A stretch of DNA of 64,000 nt from Flavobacteriales bacterium (GTDB lineage: Bacteria > Bacteroidota > Bacteroidia > Flavobacteriales_F > PHOS-HE28), in contig JAEUTA010000030.1 in NCBI GenBank assembly GCA_016788205.1, forward strand, positions 1 to 64,000, written 5' to 3'. Below the pieces are notes generated by a model. The model worked only from the letters and a program-made list of their open reading frames with translations, searched no databases and was not told the DNA's origin. Position 1 is the first letter of the stretch, and every line of letters begins with the position of its first letter. Of this stretch, positions 44,330 to 53,529 are shown piece by piece. Position numbers and translations under genes: made by a program.

Positions 44330-44860
44330 CTACTCGGACTTCGCCACGGGTTTCCAAGGCAGAGGGTAGAGCCATTCCTCGGCTTTGGTCACGAACGATT
44401 TGAAGTTTTCCGGGGTGCCGACGCGACCGATCACTTTCTTGTCCTTTCCATTGGCCACCACGTGAATGATGGAGCTGGGAAGGTCGGTCACCGGTCCGTC
44501 GTACTTGTCCTGAAGGTCGAAGAACTTGATCCGGACGGCTTCCTGCAGGAGGTCGTCCATGATCTCCGGGCTGACCCTGCCGTCGTGCGCACCTTCTTTC
44601 TCCACGTTCGAACGGCCGTCGAAGGTGGCATAGCCGCTTCGATACACGTTGATGCGATACGCTTTGCACGTTCCGAAGCATGGCGTGCGTTCAAGGCTGA
44701 AGAAGAGCGTGTCAGCCTTGTCGGTACCGCCAAGCTGGAAGGACTTGGTTGCCGGCTTCTCCGCCTTCGCCTCAGGTTCGGCGTCCACCGTCTTCTTCTG
44801 ATCAGAACAGGCCATCGCCAGAACGCAAAGGGCTGGAGCGAAAAGCAAGGAGGTTCTCAT
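44330..44860 (-). CDS. DUF6438 lipoprotein
   Basis: A 176-residue protein. A signal ending LCVLAMACSDQKK (lipobox) is followed by a Lys/Glu/Pro-rich tether and the DUF6438 domain: LFFSLERTPCFGTCKAYRINVYRSGYATFDG and SPEIMDDLLQEAVRIKFFDL. The family is widespread in Bacteroidota, with the conserved TPCFGTC cysteine pair; function unknown. The ATG at 44860 was chosen at the signal peptide; the gene follows yidC by 50 nt on the same strand and may be read from its transcript. Confidence 0.85.
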   Translation of the reverse strand: MRTSLLFAPALCVLAMACSDQKKTVDAEPEAKAEKPATKSFQLGGTDKADTLFFSLERTPCFGTCKAYRINVYRSGYATFDGRSNVEKEGAHDGRVSPEIMDDLLQEAVRIKFFDLQDKYDGPVTDLPSSIIHVVANGKDKKVIGRVGTPENFKSFVTKAEEWLYPLPWKPVAKSE

Positions 44861-44910
44861 GGTAATGGCTTGTTGCGGATCGTGTGCCAAATGCAGGGGC
44901 AGGAAGAAGG

Positions 44911-46809
44911 TCACTTCCGACGTGCTGCCTGTTGTTGTTTCTGCATATCCTCCAGGCGCTGCTGCCACTTGCTCTTCTTCTTCGGCGTCTTCATGTTCAG
45001 CACCAACTGAGCGCGGATCTTGTCCTCGTTCACGAACCAGCTCTTCATCACGGTCATCTGCAGGATGCTGATCACGTTGGCGAGCAGGTAGTAGTAGCTC
45101 AGGCCGGCGGGCAGGCTGTTCATGAAGAACAGCATCATCACCGGGAACAGGTACATCATCAGCTTCATGTTCGGCATGCCTTGCTGCTGGGGCATCTGCT
45201 TGCTGTTGATGGCCGTGTAGATCATGGTGCTCGCCGCCATCAGGATGGTGAAGAGACTCACGTGTGTGCCGTAGGCCGGTATGTTGAAGGGTAGTGACAG
45301 GATGCTATCATACGTGCTCAGGTCATCGGCCCAGAGGAACTTCTCCTGCCGCAGTTCGATGCTGCTGGGGAAGAACTTGAACATGGCGAAAAGCACCGGC
45401 ATCTGCACCAACATGGGCAGGCAACCGCTCGCGGGGTTCACCCCGGCCTTGCGGTAAAGGTCCATGGTGGCCTGCTGCTTCTTCAGCATGTCGCCATCCT
45501 TGTATTTCTCGTTGATGGTATCCATCTCCGGTTTCAGCAACCGCATGCGTGCGCTGGAAACGAAGTTCTTGTAGGTCAGCGGCATCAGTAGCAGCTTGAT
45601 GGCGATGGTGAGCACCAGGATGATGATGCCATAGCTCCACTTCCAGCCGTCGAGCCAGTTGAAGATGGGGATCACCAGCCACTTGTTCATCCAGCCGAAG
45701 ATGCCCCAGCCCAGATCGATGATCTTGTCGAACTGCTCGATCTCCGTGCGACGAAGGGTACCGTAGTGATTCGGACCCAGATACATGCGGAAGGGGAGGT
45801 CCACCTTGGCGCCGCGCTCTTTCGCGAAGAAGAGTTTCGCACTGTAGTGTTTCGTGTGCGCGCTATCGGTCAACGGGGTGATGGCGATCTCCGACCCATT
45901 GCTCGCAAAGCCCTCTTTACTGATCAATCCCACGGAGAAGAAGTCCTGCTTGAAGGCCACCCAATTGGTCTTGCCTTCCAGTTTCTTCTCGTCGGCGTCA
46001 CTTTCGCTCAGGTATTCTCGGTCGGCATTGAAGTACTTGAAGTAAACGCCGCTCTTTTGAAGTTCACCTGTGCGGTATTTCTCGTTGCTCAAGCCGACGA
46101 GCTCCCAGTTGAACACCGTACTCCCCGCATCGACTTCGTTCTCCAGCCCGATGAGCTCGGCACGAACATCCATGAAGTAATTGGCGGTATCAAGTTGGTA
46201 GGTGATACGCAGGAATCTGCCCGGATCGGTAGTGGCCGCTTGCAAGCGAACGCCCGTGGTACCCAACTTTTCAGCGGTGAAGTGCAGGTCCTTCGTGCTG
46301 ATGTCGTTCTTGCCGAGGAAGAAACGGAACTCGTAGTTGCCACTGTCCGGGTCCGCTAGGTACAGCGGGGTCTTGTGGTAGGTCTGGTACTCCTTCAAGC
46401 GGATCACCGTGGGCCGTGCGCCGTGGGTGTTGATGGCCACTTGTAGCCGCTCATTCTCCAGTACGATCTCTTCGGGTGTTCCAGTGGCGGAGGCTTGGAA
46501 GATGCCGAAGCGTTGACCTTGCAAGGCACGCTCCACACTGTCAGCGTTGAGCGTGTCGCCGTTCACCACGATGATGCTGTCCTTACCGGCCGGAGCGATG
46601 GTGGCCGTTCCTGCTGACGCTGTGCCGATCTCCTTGGCCTCTAGTGCCTGCTGGGCCTCACGGGCCTGCCGCTCTATTTCAATGTTGGCCAGGCTGTCCT
46701 GTACGTGTTGCAGGCGCGCTTGCTCTTCGGCGCTGGGCATGGTGTACCACGTGTACGCACCCAGGATGGCTGCGATGAGTACGAAGCCGATGATCGAATT
46801 CCTATCCAT
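44911..46809 (-). CDS. yidC: Membrane protein insertase YidC
   Basis: The 632-residue inner-membrane insertase. The N-terminal hydrophobic anchor and long periplasmic domain (about 50-370) are of the Gram-negative type. The C-terminal 60KD_IMP domain has WGIFGWMNKWLVIPIFNWLDGW, YGIIILVLTIAIKLLLMPLTYKNF, KAGVNPASGCLPMLVQMPVLFAMFKFFP and the basic C-tail MKTPKKKSKWQQRLEDMQKQQQAARRK. It inserts and folds small membrane proteins with or without SecYEG. Promoter box TATCTTTG lies about 40 nt upstream. Confidence 0.97.
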   Translation of the reverse strand: MDRNSIIGFVLIAAILGAYTWYTMPSAEEQARLQHVQDSLANIEIERQAREAQQALEAKEIGTASAGTATIAPAGKDSIIVVNGDTLNADSVERALQGQRFGIFQASATGTPEEIVLENERLQVAINTHGARPTVIRLKEYQTYHKTPLYLADPDSGNYEFRFFLGKNDISTKDLHFTAEKLGTTGVRLQAATTDPGRFLRITYQLDTANYFMDVRAELIGLENEVDAGSTVFNWELVGLSNEKYRTGELQKSGVYFKYFNADREYLSESDADEKKLEGKTNWVAFKQDFFSVGLISKEGFASNGSEIAITPLTDSAHTKHYSAKLFFAKERGAKVDLPFRMYLGPNHYGTLRRTEIEQFDKIIDLGWGIFGWMNKWLVIPIFNWLDGWKWSYGIIILVLTIAIKLLLMPLTYKNFVSSARMRLLKPEMDTINEKYKDGDMLKKQQATMDLYRKAGVNPASGCLPMLVQMPVLFAMFKFFPSSIELRQEKFLWADDLSTYDSILSLPFNIPAYGTHVSLFTILMAASTMIYTAINSKQMPQQQGMPNMKLMMYLFPVMMLFFMNSLPAGLSYYYLLANVISILQMTVMKSWFVNEDKIRAQLVLNMKTPKKKSKWQQRLEDMQKQQQAARRK

Positions 46810-46851
46810 TCGGGAACCGCCGCTGGTTCAAGGTGTTCGGCGGAAGGGCGG

Positions 46852-46859
46852 CAAAGATA
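46852..46859 (-). promoter_or_regulatory. -7 box, yidC
   Basis: TATCTTTG on the minus strand, exact consensus, about 42 nt before the yidC ATG. The upstream -33 position falls inside the CATGTG array at 46875. Confidence 0.55.
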
Positions 46860-46874
46860 GACGGCGGGGGGAAG

Positions 46875-46912
46875 ACATGTGCCCATGTGGACATGTGCTC
46901 ATGTAGGCATGA
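46875..46912. repeat. CATGTG-type short-unit array, copy 1
   Basis: A run of CATG-based words (ACATGTGCCCATGTGGACAT...) that can fold on itself (ACATGTGCCCATG against CATGTGCTCATGT, 11 of 13 pairs). The same words recur in inverted orientation at 47041-47082. It lies just upstream of the yidC promoter. Confidence 0.65.
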
Positions 46913-47040
46913 AAATCCGTTCAACGCCAAGGCATACCGAACGCTCGACGGGTCGTTCCCTTGATCCCTAGCGGTATTGGACGCTCGAATTCCGTGAGGG
47001 AGGTATTTCACGGGATATGGTGCTCTTCCACCCAGGAGGC

Positions 47041-47082
47041 ATTCATGAGCACATGTTCACATGCACACATGGGCACATGAAT
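47041..47082. repeat. CATGTG-type array, copy 2, inverted; likely pyrG terminator
   Basis: Starts 2 nt after the pyrG stop. ATTCATGAGCACATG (47041-47055) pairs with CATGGGCACATGAAT (47068-47082) in 13 of 15 positions around a 12-nt loop. CATGTGCCCATGTG and ACATGTGCTCATG are shared with copy 1 on the opposite strand. The 128 bp between copies hold no gene I can see. Confidence 0.65.
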
Positions 47083-47083
47083 T

Positions 47084-48763
<1,680 letters not shown>

Positions 48764-48773
48764 TCACGGGGTG

Positions 48774-48781
48774 TAAAGGTA
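48774..48781 (-). promoter_or_regulatory. -7 box, pyrG
   Basis: TACCTTTA on the minus strand, one mismatch to TAnnTTTG, 43 nt before the pyrG ATG. Confidence 0.4.
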
Positions 48782-48831
48782 AGCTGATCCGAGCCTAGGA
48801 GGCGGCCTGTGGAAAAACTTCGAGCGGCCGC

Positions 48832-51147
48832 CTAGAATTTGTAGCTCACACCGGCGCTGGGCAGCAAAGGCAACTGGTTCACTCGCTCGAACCGTACCCG
48901 GTCGAAATAGAAGATGTTCTGGCGGTCGTAAGCATTGGTGAGGCTGAAGTCCAGTTCCACCTGCTGGTTCTCGTCCAGGCGCCAGGTCTTGGTCACCCCG
49001 AGGTCCAAACGATGATAGGTGGGTAGGCGACCTTGGTTCAATGGCCCGAAGAGCAGTCCAAGGCTTGCGTTGCTCGTGGTGTAGTCGTAGTTCACATCGC
49101 CATTGAAGGGGATGTCGCCGTAGAACCCTTGCGTCTGGGTGTAGGGGAAGCCGGATCCGAAGTTCCAGCGAACGTTCACCTTCCAGGCGTCGAATTTGCC
49201 GAAGGCATAGCTGGTGACCAAGTTCAGGTTGTTCCGCCGGTCCCAAACCGGATTGTAGCGCTGGAAGCCGTCGAAACGGTCCACGTAGGTATAGCTGTAG
49301 ACCGCCCACACGAAGAGCTTGTTCTTTTCGTACTTCAACTGAAGGTCCGCTCCGTAGGCCTGGCCGGTCTCTATGATGAAGTCTTTCTTAAGCGCGTCCG
49401 GCTGGTCGGCGAATTCCTCGGTATCGTTGAAGATCTTGTTCCGGTTCAGGTTGGTCACTTGGCGGAAGTCCTTCAGGTAGACCTCGAAGTTGGCCGTCAG
49501 TTCCGGGGTGATGTCATATTCGAATCCGCCCACGTAGTGATTGGCCCGTTGAAGAGGGTTCTTGACGTCACGCACACTGCCGTCCTCGTTGGTGAACGTC
49601 CGCGGCAGATCATCAGGCGAGGAGAGGAAGCCGTAGAACAGGTTCACCACGTCACGGTCGCTGTTGGCGGCCACCAGGTTCTGACTGTACCTACCGGCAG
49701 CGAGCTTGAACCGCAGATCGTCCGTGATGTTCCATTTGAAGCCCAGGCGCGGCTCTGGATTGGCAACGGACAACGAAGCGTAGTAGTGCAGTCGGAACCC
49801 GGGTTCCAAGATCACCTTCTTCCACACCTTCTTGTAGGACATGTAGCCGGCGATCTCCGAGGTGTTCTGCTCCTGTTTGAACTCACGGCCAAGGCTGTTG
49901 TAGAACTGGAAGTTCGTGCGGAAGCCGAGCACCTCGATGCCGTAGCGCACCTCATCCTGCTTGTTGAACAGCTTGAAATTGAGCGACCCATTGAAGCCGT
50001 TGATCTCACTGCTACGGGGTGGGAGGTCGCCTTCGGTGATGTCGATGCCATATTCGCTCATGGCGAAGGTGCCATCGATCAGCACCGCTGAACCCGCCGG
50101 TACCAGTACGAAATTCGTGCCCACGCCCCAGTTGTTCCACCCCAGATCGCTCACTTCCTGGTACTTGACACCATCGGTGAAGTTGAAGCCGAACAGGTTG
50201 AACTTGCTGCCGTTGCTGCCGTTGAAGCTGAGCTTGCCGAAGGCATCGGTGAAGGTGAACGGTAGGCCGCCCTTTTTCACGTTCTCGTAGAACACCTTGC
50301 TACTCTGGTCCAGGTAGCTGTGGCGCAGGTTGAAGAGGAAGGACGATGAGCCACCGCCTTCTTCCTTTTCCTTCTTCAACGGCCCTTCCAAGAGGAGTTT
50401 TCCGGTGAAGGTGCTCGCTGCCGCTCTGCCACTTAGGCGCTTCTTGTTGCCATCACGCGTGGTGATGTCCATGATGGAGCTCACCCGGCCACCGTGCTCC
50501 GCGTTGAAACCGGCCGTGTAGATGTCCGCGTTGCGGATGATATCGTTATCGAACACGCTGAACAGACCGATGCTGTGGAACGGGTTGTACAGCACCATGC
50601 CGTCCATCATGGTCTTGTTCATGATGGGCGAACCACCACGTATGTAAAGCTGCCCCCCTTGGTCACCGGTGAAGATCACCCCCGGGACGACTTGGAGATA
50701 CTGCGCCAGATCCGCCTCCCCACCGATGGCCGGTAGCCGTTCGATCTGGCGAGGTGTGAGTTTGGTCACACCCATGCGCACCTGGGTCTGCGCTTCTTGC
50801 TTTTCACCGCTCACTTCGAATTCACGGATCTGGACGGCGCCTTTGCCCAAGTAAAGCTTCTCCGTGATGATCTGGTCTTTGAGGACCGTCACCGTCTTGT
50901 GGGCGGTATCATACCCCAAGTAGGTCACCTCCAGCGTGTAATTGCCGGGCGCCACCTTGCTGATGGAGTAGTATCCATTGACGTCCGTGGCGGCTCCGGT
51001 GGTAGTGCCCTTAAGCACCACATTGGTGAAGATGATGGGTTCCCCGGTCTGCTTGTCGTAAACGAAGCCGCGGATGGTCCCGGTCTGGGCCATGGCGAAG
51101 AGGGGTAGATGGCCGAGAAGAAGAAGAAGCTTGCGGTAGCTGGGCAT
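48832..51147 (-). CDS. TonB-dependent receptor with carboxypeptidase-regulatory N-terminus
   Basis: A 771-residue outer-membrane receptor. A signal peptide (ending PLFAMAQ) is followed by a CarboxypepD_reg domain (GTIRGFVYDKQTGEPIIFTNVVLKGT...), then a plug with VPGVIFTGDQGGQLYIRGGSP and the start of the barrel (RVSSIMDITTRDGNKKRLSG). It ends VNQLPLLPSAGVSYKF, a typical barrel terminus. There is no SusD-type partner, so it is a general TonB receptor of unknown substrate. A TACCTTAG box lies 19 nt before the ATG. Confidence 0.93.
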   Translation of the reverse strand: MPSYRKLLLLLGHLPLFAMAQTGTIRGFVYDKQTGEPIIFTNVVLKGTTTGAATDVNGYYSISKVAPGNYTLEVTYLGYDTAHKTVTVLKDQIITEKLYLGKGAVQIREFEVSGEKQEAQTQVRMGVTKLTPRQIERLPAIGGEADLAQYLQVVPGVIFTGDQGGQLYIRGGSPIMNKTMMDGMVLYNPFHSIGLFSVFDNDIIRNADIYTAGFNAEHGGRVSSIMDITTRDGNKKRLSGRAAASTFTGKLLLEGPLKKEKEEGGGSSSFLFNLRHSYLDQSSKVFYENVKKGGLPFTFTDAFGKLSFNGSNGSKFNLFGFNFTDGVKYQEVSDLGWNNWGVGTNFVLVPAGSAVLIDGTFAMSEYGIDITEGDLPPRSSEINGFNGSLNFKLFNKQDEVRYGIEVLGFRTNFQFYNSLGREFKQEQNTSEIAGYMSYKKVWKKVILEPGFRLHYYASLSVANPEPRLGFKWNITDDLRFKLAAGRYSQNLVAANSDRDVVNLFYGFLSSPDDLPRTFTNEDGSVRDVKNPLQRANHYVGGFEYDITPELTANFEVYLKDFRQVTNLNRNKIFNDTEEFADQPDALKKDFIIETGQAYGADLQLKYEKNKLFVWAVYSYTYVDRFDGFQRYNPVWDRRNNLNLVTSYAFGKFDAWKVNVRWNFGSGFPYTQTQGFYGDIPFNGDVNYDYTTSNASLGLLFGPLNQGRLPTYHRLDLGVTKTWRLDENQQVELDFSLTNAYDRQNIFYFDRVRFERVNQLPLLPSAGVSYKF

Positions 51148-51166
51148 GTTGTCCGTGCAGGGGCGG

Positions 51167-51174
51167 CTAAGGTA
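51167..51174 (-). promoter_or_regulatory. -7 box, TonB receptor gene
   Basis: TACCTTAG on the minus strand, one mismatch to TAnnTTTG, 19 nt before the ATG. Confidence 0.4.
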
Positions 51175-51236
51175 GAGGTTGCTCCTGCAACCATAGGGGA
51201 CCGTTCAATGGCTCCCGTGCACCGGTGGCTGGCTGT

Positions 51237-52256
51237 CTAGGCCATCACCTTCGCCAACAACTCGCGCAACAGTTCACCTTGGTCCGAGCCGTCGCCCCCG
51301 AGACCCTTGCTGCGCAGGTCGAACTGCCTCAAGTGCCGCTGTACCTCCACGAGTTTGCCGAGCGGATAGTTCGCCGCCTGATTCAAATAATCCTTCACGA
51401 AATAAGGATTCACCTTCAATTCCCCCGCCAACTCGGCCTGGCTCTTACCCGCACAGGCGTGTACTACGGCCAGCTTGTTGAAATAGGTATTGAGGAAACC
51501 CAGCGTTACCACCAGCGGGTTCTCCTTGGGGTCCGCAGCGAAGTGGTTCGCGATCCGCTGTGCCTTCAAAGCGTTCCGCGTGCCGATGGCGTTCTGCAGT
51601 TCGAAGACGTTATAGTCCTTGCTGATGCCAACGAAGCGTTGGATGATGTCACTCGTGATCGCCCCTCCTTCTTCCGTTACGAGGCACAGCTTCTCGACCT
51701 CCTTCATGGCTTTGGCCAGATCGCTGCCGAGGTGGTTGGCCAGCAGCGTTGCCTCTGCTCCACCAAGTCGTCGCTTCTGGTTCTTGGCGAAGCTGATGAG
51801 CAGATCAGGCAGCTTGTCTTCCCTCACCTTGTCGCTGAGGAATACCGTTCCGCCGCCCTTTTGTACGGACTTGAGGATCGTCTTGCGGCCATCTATCTTC
51901 TTGTGCTTGTAACACAGTACGAGCACGGTGGTAGGCGTGGGCTTTTGAAAGTAGGTTTCCAACTTCTCCACTTGATCGATGCGCCAGTTCTGCAATTCCC
52001 TTACGATCACCAGCTGTCGTTCGGCCATCATCGGGTAGCGAAGGCACGTGTCCTTCACCGTGTCCGGGTCAGCGTCGCGACCATAAAGTATGGTCTGGTT
52101 GAAGTCGCGCTCGTGGTCCTCCAACGCCAGGCGCTCCACTTCAAGAGCGATACGATCGATGAAGAAGCCCTCCTCCCCATGCAGCATGTACACGGGCTTG
52201 AATTTGCCGCCCCGGAGGTCGGCCATGATCTTCTTGTAGTCGTCCAGGGTGCTCAT
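51237..52256 (-). CDS. holA: DNA polymerase III subunit delta
   Basis: A 339-residue clamp-loader subunit. YKKIMADLRGGKFKPVYMLHGEEGFFIDRIALEVE opens the AAA-like domain; VLVLCYKHKKIDGRKTILK and the C-terminal helical domain (RIANHFAADPKENPLVVTLGFLNTYFNKLAVVHA) are typical of bacterial delta. It opens the sliding clamp; the tau/gamma subunit is encoded by dnaX at 14738. Its ATG overlaps the amn stop (ATGA), so it is coupled to amn. Confidence 0.95.
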   Translation of the reverse strand: MSTLDDYKKIMADLRGGKFKPVYMLHGEEGFFIDRIALEVERLALEDHERDFNQTILYGRDADPDTVKDTCLRYPMMAERQLVIVRELQNWRIDQVEKLETYFQKPTPTTVLVLCYKHKKIDGRKTILKSVQKGGGTVFLSDKVREDKLPDLLISFAKNQKRRLGGAEATLLANHLGSDLAKAMKEVEKLCLVTEEGGAITSDIIQRFVGISKDYNVFELQNAIGTRNALKAQRIANHFAADPKENPLVVTLGFLNTYFNKLAVVHACAGKSQAELAGELKVNPYFVKDYLNQAANYPLGKLVEVQRHLRQFDLRSKGLGGDGSDQGELLRELLAKVMA

Positions 52257-53053
52257 TCGAAGCGAAGGTGCTTCACCGATCGCCCTTCATTGATGATCTC
52301 ACGCAAGGCATCGATCCCCAGGCGGACATGGCTCTCCACGAAACTGCTGGTCACCTTGGCGTCGCTGGCACTGGTCTTCACACCTTCGGGTACCATGGGC
52401 TGGTCGCTTACGAGCAACAGCGCTCCGGTGGGTATGGAGTTGGCGAACCCGGTCATGAACAGGGTGGCCGTTTCCATGTCTATGGCCATGGCCCGGATCT
52501 GGCGCAGCCGCTCTTTGAACGGTTCATCATGTTCCCATACCCGGCGGTTGGTGGTGTACACGGTACCCGTCCAATAGTCCATATCACGGTCACGAACGGC
52601 GCCGCTAACGGCACGTTGGATCATGAAGCTGGGTAGCGCCGGTACCTCAGGCGGGAAGTAGTCCGTACTGGTCCCCTCACCTCGTATCGCAGCGATGGGC
52701 AACACGAGATCCCCCAGCTGGTTCTTCTTCTTCAGCCCACCACATTTCCCCAGGAATATCACGGCCTTCGGGTCGATGGCGCTGAGCAGGTCCATGGTGG
52801 TCGCGGCCATGGGGCTGCCCATGCCGAAGTTGATCATCACCATGTCCTCGGCGATGGCCACCTTCATGGCTTTGTCGCGCACGGGAATGGTGGCCCCGGT
52901 CTGCTGGCAGAAGATGTCCAGGTAGTTGTCGAAGTTGGTGAGCAGTACGTGGGGTTTGAACTGATCCAACGGCACCCCGGTATAACGAGGAAGCCAGTTG
53001 CGGACGATCTCTTCTTTGCTTCGCACTTTTGTAGGTATGAACGGCACCGGCAT
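52253..53053 (-). CDS. amn: AMP nucleosidase, short form
   Basis: A 266-residue enzyme hydrolysing AMP to adenine and ribose 5-phosphate. VRSKEEIVRNWLPRYTGVPLDQF is the conserved start of the catalytic region, and NFGMGSPMAATTMDLLS, KAVIFLGKCGGLKK and AMAIDMETATLFMTGFANS belong to the nucleoside-phosphorylase-like fold. It lacks the extra N-terminal domain of E. coli Amn, as is usual in Bacteroidota. The start is uncertain: the ATG at 53053 overlaps the 5' end of the divergent gene by 17 bp; a GTG at 53026 would avoid this. Followed by holA with a 4-nt overlap. Confidence 0.92.
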   Translation of the reverse strand: MPVPFIPTKVRSKEEIVRNWLPRYTGVPLDQFKPHVLLTNFDNYLDIFCQQTGATIPVRDKAMKVAIAEDMVMINFGMGSPMAATTMDLLSAIDPKAVIFLGKCGGLKKKNQLGDLVLPIAAIRGEGTSTDYFPPEVPALPSFMIQRAVSGAVRDRDMDYWTGTVYTTNRRVWEHDEPFKERLRQIRAMAIDMETATLFMTGFANSIPTGALLLVSDQPMVPEGVKTSASDAKVTSSFVESHVRLGIDALREIINEGRSVKHLRFE

Positions 53054-53519
53054 GCAGGTACTTGACCTGCCGGACCATGGCGTCAAACTTAAGCACGGTC
53101 ACCGTGGCGTGCAGGTGTTCGATCCCGTGCGCCAGCGTTGGGTGGCCTTGACCCCGGAGGAGTGGGTGCGCCAGCATGTGGTCAACTACCTGATCCACGA
53201 CCTGGGTTGCCCCCGATCCCTGATCGGGGTGGAGGCAGCTTTGGAGTTCAATGGCATGGCGAGAAGGGCCGATATCGTGGTTTACGGCAATGCGGGCCGC
53301 CCGGTGGCACTGGTGGAGTGCAAAGCGCCTGGCGTGGCCATTGGCCAGCGAACGTTCGAGCAGGCCGCACGTTATAATCAGGTGTTCCAAGTGCGCTACC
53401 TGATGGTGACCAACGGGTCAAAGCATTATTGCTGTGCGCTCGACCTTCAACGTGGCACCGTGGAATTCTTGCCTCGATTACCCGATCATACCGGCATGCA
53501 GGCCACGCCGCCTGCCTAA
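53037..53519 (+). CDS. Type I restriction HsdR N-terminal-like nuclease-fold protein, orphan
   Basis: A 160-residue protein. EEWVRQHVVNYLIHDLGCPRSLIGVEAAL, then ADIVVYGNAGRPVALVECKAPG and RTFEQAARYNQVFQVRYLMVTNG form the PD-(D/E)xK-like HsdR_N domain, with the D...ExK catalytic pair (the E and K in VECKAP). There is no HsdM or HsdS gene and no helicase part, so it is a stand-alone family member typical of Bacteroidota, not a restriction system. The ATG follows a CACTTTTG box by 5 nt and overlaps the divergent amn start. Confidence 0.85.
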   Translation: MNGTGMQVLDLPDHGVKLKHGHRGVQVFDPVRQRWVALTPEEWVRQHVVNYLIHDLGCPRSLIGVEAALEFNGMARRADIVVYGNAGRPVALVECKAPGVAIGQRTFEQAARYNQVFQVRYLMVTNGSKHYCCALDLQRGTVEFLPRLPDHTGMQATPPA

Positions 53520-53524
53520 TTTTG
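53517..53524 (+). promoter_or_regulatory. -7 box of the S8 peptidase gene
   Basis: TAATTTTG, exact consensus, overlaps the stop codon TAA of the preceding gene and ends 5 nt before the ATG at 53530. Confidence 0.55.
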
Positions 53525-53529
53525 ATGAC

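Noticed and set aside
53037..53519. Type I restriction-modification system
   Set aside because: Only an HsdR N-terminal-like domain is present; no methylase, specificity or helicase gene lies nearby.
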